Source of the DNA: Hypericibacter adhaerens
GTDB lineage: Bacteria > Pseudomonadota > Alphaproteobacteria > Dongiales > Dongiaceae
Assembly (NCBI RefSeq): GCF_008728835.1
Contig: NZ_CP042582.1
Location: 372,001 to 436,000 of the forward strand
DNA length: 64,000 nt
Direction of reading: 5' to 3'
Made by a program: the position numbers and the translations under genes. Below are positions 1 through 8,219 of this stretch, piece by piece. Under the pieces are notes generated by a model. It was not told the origin of the DNA. It did no database searches and was given only the letters and a program-made list of their open reading frames with translations. The number at the start of each line of letters is the position of its first letter. Position 1 is the first letter of the stretch.

Positions 1-48
1 ACCGCAGCTCGGACGGGCAGCGCTATCACGGCATCTGCTGGTGAGATC

Positions 49-1308
49 ATGGCCCGTTCCGGCATGGCACGTCGCGTCCTCATCATCGTCCAGAACCTGC
101 CGGTTCCCTTCGACCGGCGGGTCTGGCTCGAGGCCACCAGCCTGACCCGCGCCGGCTACGCGGTCAGCGTGATCTGCCCCAAGGCCAAGGGCTTCAACCG
201 GAGCTTCGAGCGGCTCGAGGGCGTCGACATCTATCGCTACGGCCTGCCGATCGACGCCAAGGGCGCGCTCGGCTTCATCGCCGAGTTCCTCTGGTGTTTC
301 CTGAGGACCTGGATGAAGAGCCTGAAGGTCGCGATCCGCGGCCGCGGCTTCGACGCCATCCATGCCTGCAACCCGCCCGAGACCTATTGGGCGCTGGCCT
401 GGTTCTGGCGGCCCTTCGGCAAGCGGTTCCTGTTCGACCATCACGACCTGTCGCCGGAGATGTATGCGGCGAAGTTCGAGCGCAGCGAGGGCGCGATGTA
501 TCGCGGACTGCTGTTCCTCGAGCGCATGACCTTCCGCACCGCCGACCAGGTCATCACCACCAACGAGAGCCACAAGCGCATCGCGGTCGAGCGCGGCGGC
601 ATGCGGCCCGACCAGGTCCATATCGTGCGCTCGGGACCGGACCTGGCGCGGTTCAAGCGCTATCCGGCCGATCCCGCCTGGCGCCAGGGCAAGCGCCATC
701 TCGTGGTCTATCTGGGCGAGATCTGCAAGCAGGACGGCGTCGATTACATGCTGCGCGCGCTCAAGGAATTGCGCGAGCAGGGCCGCGACGACATCCAGGC
801 GGTGTTCGTCGGCGGGGGCCCGCATCAGCCGGAGATCAAGGCTTACGCACAGATGCTGGGGCTTGACGACATGACGACCTTCACCGGCCGGGTCAGCGAC
901 GAGGATCTCTGTCGCATCCTCTCCTCGGCCGATATCGGCGTCGATCCCGACCCGAAGAACGACTGGTCGGACAAGAGCACCATGAACAAGATCATGGAGT
1001 ACATGTATTTCGGCCTGCCGATCGTGGCCTTCGACCTGCGCGAGACGCGCTTCTCGGCGCAGGAGGCGGCGCTCTACGCCGCCGCCAACGCCGAGAGCGC
1101 CATGGCGGCGCTGATCGCCCAGCTTCTCGACGACGCGCCGCGCCGCAAGCTGATGGCCGAGTTCGGCCAGCGCCGCCTGCGCGAGAGCCTCGCCTGGGAG
1201 CATTCGGTGCCGACCCTGCTCGCAGCCTATGACGCGCTCTTCGCCGGGCCTGCCGCCGAGACGTCGCGCACGCCGCGCCTGGGCCCGCGCTCGTCCGAGA
1301 GGAGCTGA
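49..1308 (+). CDS. GT4-family glycosyltransferase
   Basis: A 419-residue GT-B fold glycosyltransferase, predicted to add a sugar from a nucleotide donor during assembly of the polysaccharide repeat on the cytoplasmic side. The N-terminal Rossmann half begins with RVLIIVQNLPVPFDRRV. The C-terminal half has the nucleotide-binding region with KSTMNKIMEYMYFGLP, in which the second Glu of the GT4 EX7E motif is present. No signal peptide or membrane segment is visible. The ATG at 49 has a GGTGAG-like site just upstream; an ATG at 64 is possible. The stop overlaps the next start by one base, so the two are co-translated. Donor and acceptor cannot be told from sequence. Confidence 0.9.
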   Translation: MARSGMARRVLIIVQNLPVPFDRRVWLEATSLTRAGYAVSVICPKAKGFNRSFERLEGVDIYRYGLPIDAKGALGFIAEFLWCFLRTWMKSLKVAIRGRGFDAIHACNPPETYWALAWFWRPFGKRFLFDHHDLSPEMYAAKFERSEGAMYRGLLFLERMTFRTADQVITTNESHKRIAVERGGMRPDQVHIVRSGPDLARFKRYPADPAWRQGKRHLVVYLGEICKQDGVDYMLRALKELREQGRDDIQAVFVGGGPHQPEIKAYAQMLGLDDMTTFTGRVSDEDLCRILSSADIGVDPDPKNDWSDKSTMNKIMEYMYFGLPIVAFDLRETRFSAQEAALYAAANAESAMAALIAQLLDDAPRRKLMAEFGQRRLRESLAWEHSVPTLLAAYDALFAGPAAETSRTPRLGPRSSERS

Positions 1309-2489
1309 TGATCGGCCGCCGACCCTCCGTCGTCCTGGGTGGACGGGCCAGCCCGATCGGCCGCCGCCGCCTGATCGCGACCGGGGCCGCGGCCGCGGCG
1401 CTGGGCGTGCTGCGGCCGCTGCGCGGTCTCGAGGCCGCGCCGGCGAGCTTCTCGAACCACGGCCTGGAGAACCTGCCGCCCTTGCGCGAGCTGGCCCAGA
1501 GCCGAGGGCTGAATTTCGGCGCCCATAACCAGCTCCGCCTCACCAACAAGGACCCGGATTTCGCCGCCGTCTACGCGCGCGAATGCGGCGTGCTGCATAA
1601 CGGCTGGGACTTCATGTGGCGCGTTGTCCACAAGCAGCCCGACAGCTACAACTTCGCCGATGCCGACTGGATGATGGACTATGCGGCCAAGAACGGCATG
1701 AAGGCCGGGGGCCATTGCCTGGTCTGGTACCAGGACATCCCCGACTGGCTGAAGAATCTCACCACCCCCGATGCCGCCAGGCGCGCGATGGTGGACCATA
1801 TCAACGCCGTGGTCGGCCGTTACCGCGGCAAGATCTATCACTGGGTGGTGGTCAACGAGATCTTCGCGCCGGTGCCGAACGCGATCTATCGCTCCTCCTA
1901 CTGGCTCGACATGCTGGGGCCCAGCTATATCGACCTCGCGTTCCGCACGGCGGCCGCGGCCGATCCCAACGCGATCCTGATCCTGAACGACACCCATCTC
2001 ACGGCCGACAGCTCCTTCAACGACGCGCAGCGCAAGAAGGTGCTCGACAGCCTGCGGGCCTACCTGGCGGCCGGAACCCCGATCCACGCGCTGGGCATCC
2101 AGGCGCATATCAAGACGACCGAGGGGCTCAATGCGGAGAAGATCCGCGCCTTCGTCCGGGCGGTCGGCGATCTGGGCCTGAAGGTCTTCTTCACCGAGCT
2201 CGATGTGCTGGACAACGTGCTGCCCTACGACATCCCGAGCCGCGACGAGACGGTGGCGCAGTACTACTACAACACCGTGGGGCTGGCTTTGACCGAGAAG
2301 GCCGTCGATTCGGTCTTCACCTGGGGCCTGGTCGACAAGCAGAGCTGGTACAACGCGCCCAATGCGAGCGCCAGCTTCCGGCGCAGCGACGGCCAATCCA
2401 ACCGCCCCCTGCCGCTCGACGACCAGCTCAAGCGAAAGCCCTGCTGGGCGGCGCTGGCGGAATCCTTCAAGCCGGGGTCGATCGGGTGA
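1308..2489 (+). CDS. Tat-exported GH10 glycoside hydrolase (endo-1,4-beta-xylanase family)
   Basis: A 393-residue GH10 TIM-barrel enzyme. The N-terminus carries a twin-arginine signal (R19-R20-R21 followed by an alanine-rich hydrophobic stretch), so it should be exported folded. The acid/base Glu is E184 in VVVNEIFAP and the nucleophile is E297 in FFTELDVLD; their spacing is normal for the family. Family members cut beta-1,4-xylan. Inside an exopolysaccharide operon, between a glycosyltransferase and a sulfotransferase, it more likely trims or depolymerises the cell's own polymer (inference). The start overlaps the upstream stop (TGATG) and has a strong GAGAGGAG site. Confidence 0.9.
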   Translation: MIGRRPSVVLGGRASPIGRRRLIATGAAAAALGVLRPLRGLEAAPASFSNHGLENLPPLRELAQSRGLNFGAHNQLRLTNKDPDFAAVYARECGVLHNGWDFMWRVVHKQPDSYNFADADWMMDYAAKNGMKAGGHCLVWYQDIPDWLKNLTTPDAARRAMVDHINAVVGRYRGKIYHWVVVNEIFAPVPNAIYRSSYWLDMLGPSYIDLAFRTAAAADPNAILILNDTHLTADSSFNDAQRKKVLDSLRAYLAAGTPIHALGIQAHIKTTEGLNAEKIRAFVRAVGDLGLKVFFTELDVLDNVLPYDIPSRDETVAQYYYNTVGLALTEKAVDSVFTWGLVDKQSWYNAPNASASFRRSDGQSNRPLPLDDQLKRKPCWAALAESFKPGSIG

Positions 2490-2492
2490 CGG

Positions 2493-3383
2493 ATGTCTTC
2501 TTCGCCATCGCCCGACCTTCCCCCGGCCTTGCCGCCCCTGCTGCGGCACGGTCTCAATCCCGATCCCGAAGCGCCTCCCTTCGCCCGCCGGAACTACGAG
2601 CGGCTGCGGCTCTATCTGGCCCGCGCGTTGCGCTCGGTGAGCCGGCCGCTCGCCTACAATTGCTGCTACATGCATGTGCCCAAATGCGCCGGCACCTCGG
2701 TGACCGACGCCATGCGCAGCCTCTGCCCGCTGCAGAAGCGCGTCGGCATGGTGCTGGCGCGGCCCTCGCGCCGCGCGACCGCCCTGCAATCGGGCCGGCC
2801 CGAATGGAACATCCACGAGGACGGTCCGGAATCGGCCGTGATCTTCGGCTATCGCGAGCATCTCATGCTCTATTTCATGGCCGACGACGCGCCGCTCGTC
2901 TGCGGCCATTTTCTCTTCAGCGAGCTGGCCTACACCGCCTTCGGCCATCGCTACCGTTTCGTCTCGGTGCTGCGCAACCCCTTGGACCGGCTGGTCTCGA
3001 ACTATGCCGATGCGCGGCTCGGCAACTATATCGACATGCCCTTCGGGGACTATCTCGACTCCGAGGTGGGCTGGCGCCACGCGACCGTGATGCTGCGCTA
3101 TTTCAGCGGCCAGGCTGCGATCCCGCGCTCAGGTGTCGACGCGGCGATGACGGCCGCGCGCGCCAATCTCGAGAAGTTCGCCCTGGTGGGCTTCACCGAC
3201 AGGATGCCGGCTTTCGCCGAGGGTTTCGCCAAGGTCTTCGGCGCCAAGCTGCATCTGCACCATATGCGCCCCGGCCGGTTCGAGAAGCCGAAGATCGACG
3301 ACGGCGCGCGGGCGCGCATGGAACAGCTCTGCGCGGGGGATCTGGAGTTCTATGAGCATGCCCGTCGCCGCTTTGCCCCCTGA
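2493..3383 (+). CDS. Sulfotransferase (Sulfotransfer_2-like)
   Basis: A 296-residue PAPS-dependent sulfotransferase, predicted to sulfate a hydroxyl on the polysaccharide or its lipid-linked precursor. The 5'-phosphosulfate loop is YMHVPKCAGTSV (about residues 56-67) and the 3'-phosphate motif is LRNPLDRLVSNY. It starts 3 bases after the GH10 stop and overlaps the flippase gene by 32 bases, so it belongs to the same operon. It resembles the sulfotransferase at 38969, which is also 296 residues long. The substrate is unknown. Confidence 0.85.
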   Translation: MSSSPSPDLPPALPPLLRHGLNPDPEAPPFARRNYERLRLYLARALRSVSRPLAYNCCYMHVPKCAGTSVTDAMRSLCPLQKRVGMVLARPSRRATALQSGRPEWNIHEDGPESAVIFGYREHLMLYFMADDAPLVCGHFLFSELAYTAFGHRYRFVSVLRNPLDRLVSNYADARLGNYIDMPFGDYLDSEVGWRHATVMLRYFSGQAAIPRSGVDAAMTAARANLEKFALVGFTDRMPAFAEGFAKVFGAKLHLHHMRPGRFEKPKIDDGARARMEQLCAGDLEFYEHARRRFAP

Positions 3384-4788
3384 CGCTAAAGCCCCCTCGG
3401 CCGTCGCCGCCGACCCGGCCAAGAGCCTGGATGCCGGGCACGGCATGGCGGCGAGCTTCAAGTCCTTCGTGCGCTGGTCGGCGGTGGTGTTCCTCCTGCG
3501 GGTCGGCGGCACCGCGCTGACCTACGTCACCTATATCCTGCTGGCGCGCTGGATGGGGGCGGCGGAGCTCGGCAACTATGTCTTCGCCTTCTCGGCCTGC
3601 ATGGTCCTGTCCTCGCTGACGACGCTGGGCTATCCGGCCTCGGCGGTCCGCTTCGTGCGCCAGGCGGCGGCCCGCGACCAGCGCAACGAGGTGGCGGGCT
3701 TCCTGCGCCGCGGCAACCAGCTCTCCTTCCTCGCCAGCATCGTCGCGATGCTGGGCGGCTTCCTCTTTCTCTGGTGGCGCCAGGGCTGGAGCCTGGAATG
3801 GCAGGCCATGGATGGCGCCCTGGCCTGGGCCTTCGTCGGCGTGCCGCTCTTCGCGATCCTGCAGCTTCACAGCAGCTACGCCCAGTCGATCTCGCAATTC
3901 ACCGCGGCCTTCCTGCCCTCGAACTTCCTGCGCCAGCTCGTGCTGCTGCTGATCGTGGTGGTCTGGCAACTGGTCTGGGGCGGGCTTTCGGCGAGCCTGG
4001 TGATGCTCTTCACGGTCGCCATGCTGCCCTTCCTGCTCGTCGGCCAGCACATCTATATCGATCGCGGCCTCAAGCCGCTGCGCAAGGGGGCCACGCCCGC
4101 CTATCGCACCTGGTTCTGGACTCGCACCAGCCTCGAGCTGCAGCTCCTGGTGCTGTTCACCACCTATTTCCAGGAGATGAGCCTCACCATCGCCGGGTTC
4201 TTCCTGCCGGCGGAGGACATGGCGGTCTACAGCGCCTGCTTCCGCACCGCCAACCTCATCAGCTTCGGCCTCTACGCCATCAACGCGATCCTGTCGCCGC
4301 AGGCCTCGCAGCTGATCGCGACCGGCAATTCCGCGGGACTCCAGTCTTTGATCGCGCGCGCCACGCAGCTCCGCTTCTGGCCGTCGTTGATCGCGGTCGC
4401 GGTGCTGGTCGCGGGCGGTTCGCATATCCTCCATATCTTCGGGCCGGATTTCGCCCGCGGCCACCTGACCCTGATCATCCTGGGAATGAGCCAGCTCGTG
4501 ATCGCGGCGGCGGGGCCGGTGACGCAGATCCTGACGCTCTCGGGCCACCAGACCCAAAGCCTGCTGGCTTTCGCCATCGCGCTGGTCGCGACCCTGGCGC
4601 TGAACGCCGCGCTGCTGCCGCTCTTCGGCATGCTGGGCGGTGCCGTGGCCTCGCTCCTGGTCACCCTGATCTGGAATCTCTGGCTGCACCGGATCGTGGT
4701 GCGCCATGTGGGGATCACGCCGTCGGTCTTGAGCCTGCGCCACTGCTTCCCTGCCCGGAAGTCCGCCATGCCGGGCTCGGCCTCCTGA
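3352..4788 (+). CDS. Wzx-like polysaccharide flippase (MATE/MOP superfamily)
   Basis: A 478-residue polytopic membrane protein with about 12-14 hydrophobic segments, for example the stretches around WSAVVFLLRVGG, VLLLIVVVWQLVW and LLAFAIALVATLAL. It resembles polysaccharide transporters that flip undecaprenyl-linked repeat units across the inner membrane. Its reading frame opens inside the 3' end of the sulfotransferase gene (32-base overlap); ATG codons at 3352 and 3358 are both possible. It is the last gene of the first rightward operon and is followed by a palindromic repeat. Together with the Wzy-like protein (10125-11600) and the Wza/Wzc pair it supports a Wzx/Wzy-dependent pathway. Confidence 0.85.
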   Translation: MSMPVAALPPDAKAPSAVAADPAKSLDAGHGMAASFKSFVRWSAVVFLLRVGGTALTYVTYILLARWMGAAELGNYVFAFSACMVLSSLTTLGYPASAVRFVRQAAARDQRNEVAGFLRRGNQLSFLASIVAMLGGFLFLWWRQGWSLEWQAMDGALAWAFVGVPLFAILQLHSSYAQSISQFTAAFLPSNFLRQLVLLLIVVVWQLVWGGLSASLVMLFTVAMLPFLLVGQHIYIDRGLKPLRKGATPAYRTWFWTRTSLELQLLVLFTTYFQEMSLTIAGFFLPAEDMAVYSACFRTANLISFGLYAINAILSPQASQLIATGNSAGLQSLIARATQLRFWPSLIAVAVLVAGGSHILHIFGPDFARGHLTLIILGMSQLVIAAAGPVTQILTLSGHQTQSLLAFAIALVATLALNAALLPLFGMLGGAVASLLVTLIWNLWLHRIVVRHVGITPSVLSLRHCFPARKSAMPGSAS

Positions 4789-4825
4789 GGAGCGCGCCGT
4801 TGTGAACCGGCCCTCGCCTTTTCCT

Positions 4826-4908
4826 GTCGTCGCCGGGCTTGACCCGGCGATCCAGGGCGACAGCTCGCTCTTGCTGCCCTGGGTGCCCGGGTCAAGCCCG
4901 GGCATGAC
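4826..4908. repeat. Intergenic palindromic element with two nested hairpins
   Basis: Two 32-base arms (4826-4857 and 4877-4908) are imperfect inverted copies of each other, matching at about 26 of 32 positions. Each arm is itself a hairpin: CGCCGGG-CTTGA-CCCGGCG on the left and GCCCGGG-TCAAG-CCCGGGC on the right. The mismatches between arms are paired changes that keep each small hairpin intact. It lies between convergent genes (flippase and GT2), so it may end transcription in both directions. It looks like the dispersed palindromic repeats common in alphaproteobacterial genomes; copy number cannot be judged from this window. Confidence 0.8.
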
Positions 4909-4930
4909 AATGAAGGGGGTGCGCTGCGCG

Positions 4931-5860
4931 TCAGCTATGCTTGCCGCCGGAGCGCGCCCAGAGCAGCTTGCCGGCCCCGGCATTCATCTTGAGCCAGGCG
5001 CGCGACCCGTCGCTGCGGCGCGCGACCCGGTCGACCAGGGCCAGGAGGCTCCAGAGCCCGAGCTGCACAGCACCGCGGGCCATCAGATTGGCGGTCATCA
5101 GCGCGGGCCGCTCGCTGTTCTTCATGCGCAGCCGCACATAGCTCTGGTTCTGGCGGAAGGTGCGGCGCGCCATGTAGTCGAGCCGCGACCGCTCGGCCGG
5201 CACGTATTCGCTGACGGGCGCGCTGGCGCACCAGACGAAGCGCCGGCCGGCCCGCGAGAGGCCCATGAAGAAATCGGTATCCTCGCCCCCCGTCACGCCG
5301 AAATCGGGATCGAAAGGCTCGGCCGATCCGATGCAGGTCGCCCGGCGCAGCATGCAGTTGCCGGTGCCGCCGCCGCGCGAAGCACCGGTGGCGAGCAGCG
5401 GCGCCGGCGTGCCGTCGGGCAGGCCCATATCGCGGGTGAAGAGCCGCGCGTCCGGATCCCAGGCCGGCGCCCGTCCGGTCTCGAAGCGGGGCCGCACGGG
5501 GGCGAAGACGACGTCGGCGTCGGTGCGCTCCATCGTGGCCAGCAGGCCCGCGATCCAGCGGGGGCTCGCCTCCTCGTCATCGTCGAGGAAGGCGATGAAG
5601 GGGGCGTCGCTGGCGGCGATGCCGGCATTGCGCGCCCGCGCGATGTTGGAGCGGCGCTCGCCGACATAGGTGATCGGCACCGGGCTGTTCGCGGCCAGCT
5701 CGCGGACCTGGGCGGCCGCGTTGCCGTCGGGGCTGTTGTCGACCACGAAGATGCCGATCGCGCCGTGGGGCAATCCCTCCTGCACCGCGCAGGAACGGAC
5801 CGCCTGGGCGAGCAGGAGCGGCCGGTTGAAGGTGCAGATGACGATGCTGACCTGGGTCAT
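4931..5860 (-). CDS. GT2-family glycosyltransferase
   Basis: A 309-residue GT-A fold enzyme. The N-terminus VSIVICTFNRP is the usual GT2 nucleotide-binding start. The metal-binding acidic motif is FLDDDEEASPRW at about residues 91-102. A GG-E-D-TDF segment follows at about residue 197, in the acceptor region. The C-terminus has a hydrophobic stretch near LGLWSLLALVDRV. It is transcribed leftward, directly downstream of the methyltransferase gene (15-base gap), so the two form a small operon. The sugar and the linkage are not predictable. Confidence 0.88.
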   Translation of the reverse strand: MTQVSIVICTFNRPLLLAQAVRSCAVQEGLPHGAIGIFVVDNSPDGNAAAQVRELAANSPVPITYVGERRSNIARARNAGIAASDAPFIAFLDDDEEASPRWIAGLLATMERTDADVVFAPVRPRFETGRAPAWDPDARLFTRDMGLPDGTPAPLLATGASRGGGTGNCMLRRATCIGSAEPFDPDFGVTGGEDTDFFMGLSRAGRRFVWCASAPVSEYVPAERSRLDYMARRTFRQNQSYVRLRMKNSERPALMTANLMARGAVQLGLWSLLALVDRVARRSDGSRAWLKMNAGAGKLLWARSGGKHS

Positions 5861-5875
5861 GACCGCGTTCGGCTC

Positions 5876-6730
5876 TCAGCTGGGCTCGCGCCGCACCCAG
5901 ACCGAGGCGAGGTTGGGTGCGAGCCAATAGGATCGCGTCTTGAGCAGCGTCGCGATGAGCGACTGGTAGCGGAAGAGCAGGGGATTGGGCCGCTGCCGCA
6001 GGCGCTGGGCGGGGTTGCTGCCATAGGGCAGGTAGTGCGGGTAGAAACGCTTCAGCTCGTCGAGGCTGCGGAAGGTCGAGATCCGGCTGTCGGGCTCGAA
6101 CTTCCAGGACAGAGGCTTCAGGTCCCAGGGGGCGAGGAAGCTGTTGCCCCGCTCGAGCGGCAGGCGGCCGAAGGACCAGGCGTAGCAGCGGCGCAGGGGC
6201 CGCGGCAGCCAGTGGGCGAAGGGCAGCATGGTGTCGTGCGCCACGACCGGAAAGATCCGGTTGGGCGTCGTCAGGATGACGAGGTCGCGGGTGATGCGGG
6301 CGATCTCCTGCAGGCAGTCCCGCACGTTCGGCCGGCCGACATGCTCCAGCGTCTCGATCGAGGCGAAGATGTCGACGCTGTCATTGGCGAGCCCGGTGTT
6401 CTGCAGGGTGCGGTTGACGAATCGGCAGCGATTGGCGACGCCGAGGATGCGGCAGATCTCACGCGCGTTGGCCAGGCGCTCGGCGTCCGGGTCGATCAGG
6501 ATCGCTTCGTGCCCGCCGCGCAGCAGGAAGGCGATCGAAAGCCAGCCGTAGCCGGCGGCGCCGTCGGCCAGGACCGCCTCGCTCAGATCGTAGCGCTGCG
6601 CCATCGGCGCCACGTAGCGGCGCGTCATGAAATCGATCGTGCCGTCGATATCGAGATCGCGGTAGCTGCCCTCGGCCAGATGCGGCAGGGCGCGAATCTG
6701 GCGGGCATGCGGCGGATTGATCAGGCGCAT
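5876..6730 (-). CDS. Class I SAM-dependent methyltransferase
   Basis: A Rossmann-fold methyltransferase of 284 residues from the ATG at 6730. Motif I is AVLADGAAGYGWLS, with an acidic residue ending strand 2 (ILIDPD), followed by a SIETLEHVG segment and LVILTTPNRI, as in Methyltransf_11/23 proteins. A longer TTG start at 6808 is open in frame, but the extra 26 residues look poorly conserved. A small hairpin lies at 6753-6778, just upstream of the chosen start. It is the first gene of a two-gene leftward operon with the GT2 gene, so O- or C-methylation of a sugar in the polymer is likely. Confidence 0.8.
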   Translation of the reverse strand: MRLINPPHARQIRALPHLAEGSYRDLDIDGTIDFMTRRYVAPMAQRYDLSEAVLADGAAGYGWLSIAFLLRGGHEAILIDPDAERLANAREICRILGVANRCRFVNRTLQNTGLANDSVDIFASIETLEHVGRPNVRDCLQEIARITRDLVILTTPNRIFPVVAHDTMLPFAHWLPRPLRRCYAWSFGRLPLERGNSFLAPWDLKPLSWKFEPDSRISTFRSLDELKRFYPHYLPYGSNPAQRLRQRPNPLLFRYQSLIATLLKTRSYWLAPNLASVWVRREPS

Positions 6731-6963
6731 GATGCGGCTGCCGTCATGGGTGTTTCCTGCCGTTCGTTTCGGCAGAAACGGCTCCGCTGTCTGCGCGTCG
6801 GATTGCAAGCAACGCCGTTCCCGAATGCCATGAGGAGATCACACGCTGCCGACCTCCTGTCATGCAGTATGCGGCTCAATCGTGGCGGTCCGGCGCGGGG
6901 TCAAGCAAGTGGCAACATCGTGTCCCGCCCGGAAGCGAAAATCATGTGGAGGCCCCCATCGCC

Positions 6964-8169
6964 ATGACCCCTCGCATCGCGGTGCTGCACCAGGGTTTTG
7001 TACCCACCTACCGCGCCAAATTCTTCGAGCAGCTCAACGCGCGCGGAAGCGCGGAGTATGTCATCTTCCATGGCGATCCGCCGACCGGCAGCGGCTGGCA
7101 GGCGGCGCCCGAGCCGCTGCGGTTTCCCAATGTGCGCGTGGATAATCGTGAAATCCCGCTGGGACGCTGGCGCGCCATTTACCAGCCGGTGGTGCAGCGG
7201 ATCCTGACCGACCGGTTCGATGCCGTGGTGATGGGCCATGAGATCAAGTTCCTGTCCAATCTGCTGCTGGCCTTGCGCGCGCGCCAGCGGCGCCTGCCCG
7301 TGATCTTCTGGGGCTTCGGCTATCACGCCAAGGTCGGCGTGGGCTTCACCGCGAAATCCTCGGGCCTCGCCTTCGGCGTGGTCTCTCAGGTCAAGGACCT
7401 GCTGGCACGTCAGGCCGACGGCTATCTCGCCTATACCGAGGGCGGGGCCGAGAATCTCCGCCGCATCGGCATGCCCGACGAGAAGGTCTGGGTGGTGCGC
7501 AACACCATCGATGTCGAGGCCCAGATCCGGCTTCATGAGAAATACAAGCAGGCCGATCCCGTTGCCTTGCGCCGGGAGCTGGGGCTCAAGCCCGATTCGG
7601 TCGTCCTGCTCTATGTCGGCCGCCTGCTGCCGGCCAAGCAGGTCGATCTCCTGATCCAGGCCGTGCGCCGCATCAACTCGATGCAGCTCAGCCGCCAGCC
7701 GATCGAGGTGCTGATCATCGGCGACGGGCCCGCGGCGGAAAGCCTGCAGGCGCGCGCGCTCAACCTGCCGTCGGTCCGCTTCCTGGGCGCGCTCTACGAT
7801 CAGGACCAGGTGGCGCGCTATATGCGCGTCGCGGCGGCGATGGTGATCCCCGGCTTCGTCGGGCTCGCGGTCAATCACGCCTTCGCGCAAGGGCTGCCGG
7901 TCATCACCCGCGACCATGCGCTGCACAGCCCCGAGATCGAGTATCTGCGCAACGGCGAGAACGGCCTGATCGTGCCCGGCGACATGGAGGATTTCGCCCA
8001 TGTGCTGGCTCGCTTCGCCGACACGCCGGAGATCCAGCAGCAGCTTGCGGCCGGCGCGCTCAGATCGCGCGAGGAGCTTCATCTCGATCACATGGTCGAG
8101 CGCTTCGACCAGGCCGTGACGGCGACGGTGCGGCGCGCGCAGCAAGCGGGGCTTCGCCGCGCGGCCTGA
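6964..8169 (+). CDS. GT4-type glycosyltransferase with altered EX7E motif
   Basis: A 401-residue GT-B glycosyltransferase. The C-terminal donor domain is clear (VVLLYVGRLLPAKQ, then IGDGPAAESL), but the canonical EX7E region reads GFVGLAVNHAFAQGLP, so both glutamates are replaced. This variant is recognisable in one GT4 subgroup. The ATG at 6964 has GGAGG at 6948-6952; the frame is open from 6862, but that extension has no protein-like composition. It is divergent from the methyltransferase and 50 bases upstream of the amidotransferase gene. Confidence 0.85.
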   Translation: MTPRIAVLHQGFVPTYRAKFFEQLNARGSAEYVIFHGDPPTGSGWQAAPEPLRFPNVRVDNREIPLGRWRAIYQPVVQRILTDRFDAVVMGHEIKFLSNLLLALRARQRRLPVIFWGFGYHAKVGVGFTAKSSGLAFGVVSQVKDLLARQADGYLAYTEGGAENLRRIGMPDEKVWVVRNTIDVEAQIRLHEKYKQADPVALRRELGLKPDSVVLLYVGRLLPAKQVDLLIQAVRRINSMQLSRQPIEVLIIGDGPAAESLQARALNLPSVRFLGALYDQDQVARYMRVAAAMVIPGFVGLAVNHAFAQGLPVITRDHALHSPEIEYLRNGENGLIVPGDMEDFAHVLARFADTPEIQQQLAAGALRSREELHLDHMVERFDQAVTATVRRAQQAGLRRAA

Positions 8170-8219
8170 GAATCGTTTCGGGGAACCGAGCCCACTCTTT
8201 GTTTCGGAGACATGGCACG

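Noticed and set aside
1227-3080. A 617-residue open frame on the minus strand
   Set aside because: It is antisense to the GH10 and sulfotransferase genes and has no recognisable motif.
4802-6967. A 721-residue open frame on the plus strand covering the GT2 and methyltransferase genes
   Set aside because: Low-complexity shadow; the minus-strand genes have intact motifs. Its first residues come from the palindromic repeat.
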